6,880 nt of DNA, taken from the NCBI GenBank assembly GCA_021796055.1, contig JAJYOS010000352.1, positions 1-6,880 of the forward strand. Direction: 5' to 3'. Under the pieces are notes generated by a model. The model had not been told where the DNA came from. It saw only the letters and a program-made list of their open reading frames with translations, and made no database searches. The stretch's first letter is position 1; every line of letters begins with the position of its first letter. The stretch is from Bacteroidota bacterium. GTDB lineage: Bacteria > Bacteroidota > Kryptoniia > Kryptoniales > JAKASW01. Below, one piece after another: positions 1-5,182 of the stretch. Made by a program: the position numbers and the translations under genes.

Positions 1-2
1 CG

Positions 3-1322
3 CGCATCAAGCTTGACATATCTGGCGACTGCTACGAAACCTATGCAACCGCAGAGCAAAATGGGCTGGAATTGTCTGATATACAGGCGCTCCTGGAAGC
101 CAACGGCATTGTCTACGGGGTCGATTCGAACGCCGCGCTCGCCGCAATCAAAAACGTCGGAGTGAGAACTCTGGTCGCGCGCGGCTCCAGGCATTCCGAC
201 GGTAACGATGGCTACTATAAGCCATTGGAGGCTCGTCCCCGCTCTGAAGGCGAAAAGAAACTTGAGATCACGAACGTCTACACTGAAGATACAATAGGCG
301 AAATATACAAGCCTTCCTCCGGGATTGTCGGGGTAGATGTCTTCGGCAGAAAAGTGCAACCCGATGAAGGAAAGGCCTGCAACATCTTCACGGGCCCAGA
401 GATAAAACGCGTCGAGACTGAAACTAAGATAATCCTCGAAGCCGCGGCAGACGGCTACCTTAACGCGGGCCCCGCAAGTGTGGAGATAGTTCCACAACAC
501 ATGGTACACGGTGATATCGACTATTCTGACGGCGAGCTGGAGTGTGCCGGCTCATTACACGTTACCGGCGACATAAAAGGAAGCGGCAGCCTGAGGATCC
601 GTCATGACCTTCATGTCGAAGGATCTGTGGAGGACGCCAAGATTGTAGCTGGAGGGAACGTTACCGTTGAAGGAAGTTTCGTCGGCCGCGGCGATGGCCT
701 GATTAGAGCTGCCGGAAATGTAGCGGTCAATGTCGTTTTAAACCAGATGATAGAGGCTGAAGGTTCGATAACTATAGGAAAAGAATGCGTGAACGCACAT
801 CTAATCGCCTCCGAGAAAATTATTGCCACTAATGCCACAATTATGGGAGGCACTGTGGCCGCCGGCGAAGCAATCGAAGCTCAAACGATCGGTGGAGAAC
901 ATTATTCAACCACGAGGGTGAAAGTCGGCATTGCCGAACTCCAGAGGGAGAACGCGATCGCCATTGACCGAGAAATTCAGCTACAGTCAAAAGTTATCGA
1001 TCAACTGAAGAACGACGTCTATATCCTGGTCAGGGAGAGAATCGACGGTAACAATTTTACTTACGAGAAAGTCGAGCAGCTCAAGCTCCTGCAGGAAAAA
1101 CTCCGCCGCCAAAACGATCTGGTGAAGGAGCTTTCCGCGAAGAAGCAGGAATCGGTACTCGCGATGAGCCGCAAGAAATGCCCGAAACTGACGGTGCTCG
1201 GGATCATTCATCAGAGCGTCGTAGCCGAAATAAACGGTGTCAGGGTTCCCCTAAAAAGGAGCTACAGCAACACTACTTTCGAAGAGTTGAGAAATGAAAT
1301 AATCCGTACCAGGAACTTGTGA
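3..1322 (+). CDS. fapA: FapA/DUF342 flagellar assembly protein A, 5'-truncated by the window
   Basis: Polymer-forming beta-helix protein of the FapA (DUF342, COG1315) family, which is linked to flagellar placement and assembly. The frame is open to the left edge. The codons before the TTG at 72 encode typical family N-terminal sequence (IKLDISGD.CYETYA), running straight into LSDIQALLEANGIVYGV, so TTG 72 is internal and the true start lies upstream. About 439 residues are visible. An N-terminal alpha/beta region runs to about 500. A right-handed beta-solenoid follows at about 500-930, with repeated short turns such as GNVTVEGSFVGRGDGLIRAAGNV, ending in IGGEHYSTTRVKVG. A charged coiled coil covers about 930-1170, then a small C-terminal beta segment. 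It ends in TGA, 6 bases before the HEAT-repeat gene. The family call is confident. The exact role here is inferred from family and chemotaxis context. Confidence 0.88.
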   Translation, partial: RIKLDISGDCYETYATAEQNGLELSDIQALLEANGIVYGVDSNAALAAIKNVGVRTLVARGSRHSDGNDGYYKPLEARPRSEGEKKLEITNVYTEDTIGEIYKPSSGIVGVDVFGRKVQPDEGKACNIFTGPEIKRVETETKIILEAAADGYLNAGPASVEIVPQHMVHGDIDYSDGELECAGSLHVTGDIKGSGSLRIRHDLHVEGSVEDAKIVAGGNVTVEGSFVGRGDGLIRAAGNVAVNVVLNQMIEAEGSITIGKECVNAHLIASEKIIATNATIMGGTVAAGEAIEAQTIGGEHYSTTRVKVGIAELQRENAIAIDREIQLQSKVIDQLKNDVYILVRERIDGNNFTYEKVEQLKLLQEKLRRQNDLVKELSAKKQESVLAMSRKKCPKLTVLGIIHQSVVAEINGVRVPLKRSYSNTTFEELRNEIIRTRNL

Positions 1323-1328
1323 GCTATT

Positions 1329-2699
1329 ATGATTGACGAATTGATCGAACAGCTGCACACGCAGGATCCTTCGGGTAAAAGGAACGCGCTCGAAGCATTG
1401 TACGACTACTCAGAGGATGATCGGGTTATAGAAGCCGCAGCATATCTTCTGACAGACCCGGACCGAGGAGTTAGGGAAGCTGCTTCGCATGTCCTCGTGC
1501 TCTGTCTCAACGAAAAGGCAGCTTCGTTGACCGCTTCTCATATACAAAGCATGAATATCGCCGTGAGGAACCTCGCGGGGGATGCGCTCGTCAGGATGCA
1601 GGGGGTGGCGGTCAACGCGCTCCTTCCCTACATCGATTCCGCCGATAAGGATGTAAGAAAATTCGCGATCGATATCCTCGCCCAGCTCCCGGCCGCCCCC
1701 GAAAGCGTGGAGAAAATTGCGGCTCACTTGCGTGATACCGATCAGAACGTGGTATGCGCTTCGGTAGACGCGCTCGGTGCTCTCCACGCCAACCAATACG
1801 TTAGTGAACTCCTCGAGTTGTACGACGAAGCCGAATACGCGAGGCCCAATATTGTAAGCGCGGCGGCCAAGATCCAGGGCGACTCGGACCTTAAGTTTTT
1901 TGTTAAAGCTCTTTCGGATAACGACCCGATTGTTCAGCTTGCGGCCGCCGACGCGCTCTCCTCTCGCAAGGACCGTGAGACGACCGACATCCTTCTGGAA
2001 AAGCTGAACCAGGTCTCAGGGCTGGCAAAGCCTGTAATTCTTCATTCACTCGTTGTCCTTTTCGAATCGGCGGATAAATCGGAGAAGATGCCCGCATCAC
2101 TTAAGCCTGACCTGCTCGATATGTTGGATGACCCTGACCCCACATACGTCAGGGCTGCCGTTCGCGGACTCGCGTGTCTTGTGGACGACGAAGTTCTTGC
2201 CGCCCTAATAAGCCACATTGGGAAAGCCGATTCTATAGACTCGGCCATTTTGCCGGTTCTCACCGCGCAGGCTCAGAAATCGGTCAAGATCGCGCTGACA
2301 CAGGCTCTGGCAGCCGACAATCCTTTGCCAACGATAAAGATGGTTGTGCTATTGATTCAAAACCTCAGCGACACAGGCTTCGGTTTCCCGGACAACAACG
2401 AGACGCGCGCGATAGCCGCGTTCATCGGCAAACACCTGAGCGAACTGGATGTCGAGACACGAATCATCGCCCTTAGCAAATGTTTCGCGTATGGAAATGT
2501 CTGGGCGCAAGAGTTGGTCAGAGCAAGTCTCGCAGACCCCGAGACTGCCGTCAAAATGCTAGCAATCGAATTGGCGGCGAAACTCGGCCCGCGTTTGTTT
2601 GAGAAAGAGCTCGACATGCTGACGAGCGATGACGACGTGGAGATAAGATCAGCGGCAATAATTCTGGTAACTCAATTAACCTCGAGCCGGAGGAATTAG
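1329..2699 (+). CDS. HEAT-repeat protein of unknown function in chemotaxis operon
   Basis: A 456-residue, entirely alpha-helical repeat protein with no signal peptide or membrane segment, probably a cytoplasmic protein-binding scaffold. HEAT-type units recur with a D-x-D/N-x-x-V-R/Q-x-x-A-x-x-A-L pattern. Clear copies lie near residues 40-58 (LLTDPDRGVREAASHVLVL), 101-120, 133-151, 194-212, 265-284, 400-419 and 430-450, with more degenerate copies between. No catalytic motif is visible. The ATG lies 6 bases after fapA's stop. Its ribosome site is weak (AGGA at 1311-1314, 14 bases away), so translation may be coupled to fapA. HEAT proteins mediate protein-protein contacts. Its position between fapA and cheR suggests a partner or localisation factor for the chemotaxis or flagellar machinery, but that is inference from location. 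It is not a known Che protein. Confidence 0.85.
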   Translation: MIDELIEQLHTQDPSGKRNALEALYDYSEDDRVIEAAAYLLTDPDRGVREAASHVLVLCLNEKAASLTASHIQSMNIAVRNLAGDALVRMQGVAVNALLPYIDSADKDVRKFAIDILAQLPAAPESVEKIAAHLRDTDQNVVCASVDALGALHANQYVSELLELYDEAEYARPNIVSAAAKIQGDSDLKFFVKALSDNDPIVQLAAADALSSRKDRETTDILLEKLNQVSGLAKPVILHSLVVLFESADKSEKMPASLKPDLLDMLDDPDPTYVRAAVRGLACLVDDEVLAALISHIGKADSIDSAILPVLTAQAQKSVKIALTQALAADNPLPTIKMVVLLIQNLSDTGFGFPDNNETRAIAAFIGKHLSELDVETRIIALSKCFAYGNVWAQELVRASLADPETAVKMLAIELAAKLGPRLFEKELDMLTSDDDVEIRSAAIILVTQLTSSRRN

Positions 2700-2708
2700 A
2701 CCAGGCCG

Positions 2709-3581
2709 ATGAGTTACTTTTCATCTCCAAATACTATTCATTCTCAAAGCATCTCCCTGGCGGAAGATTTGTTCAGACGGCTGCGGACGTACATATATGA
2801 GCGGACCGGCATCTTCTTCGCCGACAACAAGAAGTATCTTCTCGAAAGCCGCGTAAATCGAAGGCTCTCCGCGCTCGGCATCGGCTCATTCGAAGACTAT
2901 TACCGGGCGTTGATGAACGGCTCCGGATCCAGTGAGCTCCCACACCTTATTAACAACATCACAATTAACGAGACCTTCTTCTTCAGGAATGAGCCGCAGT
3001 TCGCCGCTATAGAAAATCACATCCTCCCGCAGCTCATCATGCAGCGCAGGCAGAATGGCATTAATCGAATACGGCTCTGGAGCGCTGCCGCTTCGTCGGG
3101 GGAAGAACCTTACACTCTGGCCCTAATCATAAGAGAGAAATTCCAGCCGCGTTTTCCGGCGATTAAGTTTGAAATCGTCGGCACCGATATAAACACACAG
3201 GTCCTCGATGTTGCAAAGAGGGGCATCTATAAGGAATACTCGATACGCAACATACCTATGGAATACAGACACAAGTACTTCAAGCACGAGGGCGACAAGT
3301 ACTTTCTGGGCGAAGAAGTCAAGAAGATGGTCGAGTACAGACAGCTCAATCTCTTCGACAAGGCCTCAATGAGACTGATGAGGGACTTCGATGTAGTCAT
3401 CGCCGCGAACGTATTGATCTACTTCGATTACAATTCAAAAGAGAGCGTGGTCTCATCAGTATATAACAGCCTAAACAAGGGAGGCTACTTCTTTGTCGGT
3501 TACTCGGAGACTCTATACGGCTTATCTCAGGCGTTGAAGCCCGTGCACTTCGAGAAAGCAATCGCGTATCGAAAGGAGTGA
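2709..3581 (+). CDS. cheR: CheR chemoreceptor glutamate methyltransferase
   Basis: SAM-dependent O-methyltransferase that methylates glutamates on chemoreceptor cytoplasmic domains, the adaptation arm of chemotaxis, in the cytoplasm next to the receptor array. The 290-residue length fits the family. The N-terminal helical domain (about 15-75) carries the RTYIYERTGIFF signature. The methyltransferase domain follows, with NETFFFRNEPQF at 87-98, SAM-binding motif I WSAAASSGEEPYTLAL at 124-139, GTDI at 158-161, NLFD at 214-217, ANVLIYFD at 233-240 and GGYFFVGYSE at 258-267. The usual C/F-R-N of the RNVLIYF box reads A-A-N here, so the common arginine is replaced by alanine. No C-terminal TPR or pentapeptide tether is present. 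GGAGGA at 2689-2694 overlaps the end of the HEAT gene and lies 14 bases before the ATG, which is long. A short AGG is nearer at 2703. cheB is not in the window. Confidence 0.95.
   Translation: MSYFSSPNTIHSQSISLAEDLFRRLRTYIYERTGIFFADNKKYLLESRVNRRLSALGIGSFEDYYRALMNGSGSSELPHLINNITINETFFFRNEPQFAAIENHILPQLIMQRRQNGINRIRLWSAAASSGEEPYTLALIIREKFQPRFPAIKFEIVGTDINTQVLDVAKRGIYKEYSIRNIPMEYRHKYFKHEGDKYFLGEEVKKMVEYRQLNLFDKASMRLMRDFDVVIAANVLIYFDYNSKESVVSSVYNSLNKGGYFFVGYSETLYGLSQALKPVHFEKAIAYRKE
3575..3578 (+). promoter_or_regulatory. Ribosome binding site for the GTG-started receiver gene
   Basis: GGAG inside the last codons of cheR (AAAGGAGTGAGG) lies 9 bases before the GTG at 3588. It supports GTG over the in-frame ATG at 3603, which would remove the first beta strand of the receiver domain. 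Because the site sits across the cheR stop codon, translation of the two genes is probably coupled. Confidence 0.7.
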
Positions 3582-3587
3582 GGTGAA

Positions 3588-3953
3588 GTGAAAAAAGTTG
3601 TAATGATAGTCGACGATTCCGAATCAGTCAGGAAATTTTTGGTCTTCGCTCTGCGGTCCCTCGGCCTCCTCGTAGTCGCTGCGAGAGACGGCATGGACGC
3701 GCTCGAGAAACTCTCGCAAAACAAGGTCGACCTCGTCATCACAGACCTGAACATGCCTAACATGGATGGTTTCGAATTTCTCAAGGCCTTGCGCGAAGAC
3801 AGCGAGTATTCGGACGTGCCCGTCATAATTCTGTCTTCCTTGAGCAACGAAAACGATGTCGAGACGGGCATGCAGCTGGGAGCCAACTCTTATATCGTTA
3901 AACCATTCGATCAAAAAAGAATTCAATACGAAGTTGCAAAATACATTAACTAA
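3588..3953 (+). CDS. Stand-alone CheY-like response regulator (divergent paralogue)
   Basis: Single receiver domain of 121 residues with no output domain. The GTG start is chosen because GGAG lies 9 bases upstream and it gives the standard N-terminus KKVVMIVDDS. Receiver residues are complete: acidic pair D9/D10, phosphoacceptor D53 in VITDLNMPNMDG, hydroxyl residue S83 in VIILSSLS, Y102 at the switch position and K105 in IVKPF. It therefore should accept phosphate from CheA. It differs clearly from the next gene, lacking the CheY-type DWNMPNM and MVTT sequences and having serine instead of threonine at the switch. It may act as a phosphate sink, a second output regulator, or a partner of another protein such as the HEAT protein. 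These roles are inference. It sits 6 bases after cheR and 11 bases before cheY. Confidence 0.9.
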   Translation: MKKVVMIVDDSESVRKFLVFALRSLGLLVVAARDGMDALEKLSQNKVDLVITDLNMPNMDGFEFLKALREDSEYSDVPVIILSSLSNENDVETGMQLGANSYIVKPFDQKRIQYEVAKYIN

Positions 3954-3957
3954 GGAG
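3954..3957 (+). promoter_or_regulatory. Ribosome binding site of cheY
   Basis: GGAG within TAAGGAGAAC begins immediately after the TAA stop of the preceding receiver gene and lies 7 bases before the cheY ATG. It is the best-placed ribosome site in the window, consistent with high CheY synthesis. Confidence 0.7.
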
Positions 3958-3964
3958 AACGCCC

Positions 3965-4336
3965 ATGAAATTCCTCGTAGTTGACGACTCTCAGACGATG
4001 CGTCGGATCGTCAACAATGCCCTCAAGGGGATCGGCTATGATGATATAGTCGAAGCTGAAGACGGTAAGGATGCGCTAACGAAACTCTATGTGGATAAGA
4101 TCGACTTTGTGATCACAGATTGGAACATGCCGAACATGAGCGGGTTGGAATTCACGAAAGCCGTGCGCTCGGACGACCAGTTCCTCAACCTGCCCATCCT
4201 TATGGTCACCACCAGAGGAATGAAAGAAGACGTGATGGAAGCTTTGCAGGCCAGAGTAAACAACTATGTTGTGAAACCGTTTACTCCTCAGGTGTTGAAA
4301 GAAAAAATCGACCAAATCTTGAAAACGACTTTATAG
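3965..4336 (+). CDS. cheY: Chemotaxis response regulator CheY
   Basis: Classical CheY, 123 residues, which when phosphorylated by CheA binds the flagellar switch (FliM/FliN) and changes rotation. The start KFLVVDDSQTMRRIV and the centre VITDWNMPNMSGLEF are close to enterobacterial CheY (KFLVVDDFSTMRRIV, DWNMPNMDG). The acid pair is D7/D8, phosphoacceptor D52, switch threonine T82 (MVTT), switch tyrosine Y101 and lysine K104 in YVVKPFT. These match D12/D13, D57, T87, Y106 and K109 of E. coli CheY. The usual AGASG before the tyrosine reads ARVNN. It lies 9 bases before the CheZ-like gene, whose product should be its phosphatase. Of the two receivers in the operon this is the better candidate for the motor-binding one. 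Confidence 0.95.
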   Translation: MKFLVVDDSQTMRRIVNNALKGIGYDDIVEAEDGKDALTKLYVDKIDFVITDWNMPNMSGLEFTKAVRSDDQFLNLPILMVTTRGMKEDVMEALQARVNNYVVKPFTPQVLKEKIDQILKTTL

Positions 4337-4345
4337 AGGGGAATC

Positions 4346-5176
4346 ATGAACACCAAAAATCTCGGTGGAATCCTGGACAAAATAAATGAGCTGCGCGCGC
4401 TCTTCATATTCGGTCAAAGAGTAATACCGTTTCTGGAAGAACTATTTTACTTCGTCAACGACATAGTTCCCGTGCTCGAAGAAATAAACGAATCAATTTA
4501 TGAAAGCGCGAACAAAATGCCGCGCGCATCTTCTCAGCTCAACAAGGTCACACAAGCGACTGAGCTTGCCACGACTGAAATACTGGATAACCTCGACGGC
4601 GTTCTCTCCAAGCTTAACGCCATCGGTTCCCATTTCCAGACCGCTACGAACGACCTGGCTGCGGTAGAGAGCCTGGACGAACAGGAACTCAAGATGCTGA
4701 AATCGTCCCTGAAGGGGAGTAACGCCGAGCTGCTCGCAAAGCTCACGGAAATACATGAGCAGAAGGACTATCACATCAGGGCCCTCAGGTCCAACGCCGG
4801 CGGACTTCAGGACAGTCTCCAGGACATACGCAACAAGGCCAATGACATAATGATCTCACTCCAGGTGCAGGATATCACCTCTCAACAAATCGCGTCGGTC
4901 AACCACTTGATTCAGTCAGTGCAGGACAGGCTGGCTAACCTTATCGACAGATTCAAGATATCCGGGGCAGATCTAATCTCTGAAATCGAGAAAGTGGACG
5001 GGCGGACATTTGATCCTCTCGCAACGTACGACAGATCCGGAAACGCGCAGCGGGATGCGGACCAGGTTGTGCAGTCAGTTGGAGATACGACGCCTCCTAA
5101 GGCTCCGCCCAGCAAGACCGGTTCCGGCCACACATCACAGGATGAAATAGACAAATTGTTCGGTAAGGGGGCTTGA
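4346..5176 (+). CDS. cheZ: CheZ-like CheY-phosphate phosphatase, extended form
   Basis: Predicted phosphatase that speeds loss of phosphate from CheY-P, ending the motor signal. The 276 residues are mostly helical, against about 214 in E. coli. Residues 59-86 (MPRASSQLNKVTQATELATT and following) align with E. coli CheZ IPDARDRLYYVVQMTAQAA. The catalytic helix is LQVQDITSQQI at 172-182, matching FQDLTGQVI, which places the D143/Q147 pair of E. coli at D176 and Q180. After a disordered Pro/Ser/Gly-rich stretch (about 222-262), the C-terminus TSQDEIDKLFG (263-273) matches the CheY-binding peptide of CheZ (ASQDQVDDLL) and resembles FliM N-terminal LSQDEIDALL. The N-terminal 57 residues, including a strongly hydrophobic 18-45 segment, are extra. 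AGGGG at 4337-4341 precedes the ATG. It lies 6 bases before cheA. Homology is distant but the motifs agree in order. Confidence 0.85.
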   Translation: MNTKNLGGILDKINELRALFIFGQRVIPFLEELFYFVNDIVPVLEEINESIYESANKMPRASSQLNKVTQATELATTEILDNLDGVLSKLNAIGSHFQTATNDLAAVESLDEQELKMLKSSLKGSNAELLAKLTEIHEQKDYHIRALRSNAGGLQDSLQDIRNKANDIMISLQVQDITSQQIASVNHLIQSVQDRLANLIDRFKISGADLISEIEKVDGRTFDPLATYDRSGNAQRDADQVVQSVGDTTPPKAPPSKTGSGHTSQDEIDKLFGKGA

Positions 5177-5182
5177 ATCGAA

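Noticed and set aside
72..74. TTG as the start codon of the FapA gene
   Set aside because: The frame is open from position 3 and the upstream codons encode recognisable DUF342 N-terminal sequence continuous with what follows. The gene is cut by the window edge, not started here.
1329..2699. HEAT protein as a phycobilisome lyase-like enzyme
   Set aside because: Short HEAT units resemble those in PBS lyases, but nothing else suggests pigment chemistry and the context is chemotaxis.
4120..4389. 89-codon plus-strand frame overlapping cheY and the start of cheZ
   Set aside because: It is out of frame with two clear genes, and its His/Arg/Gln-rich composition is typical of a shifted frame.
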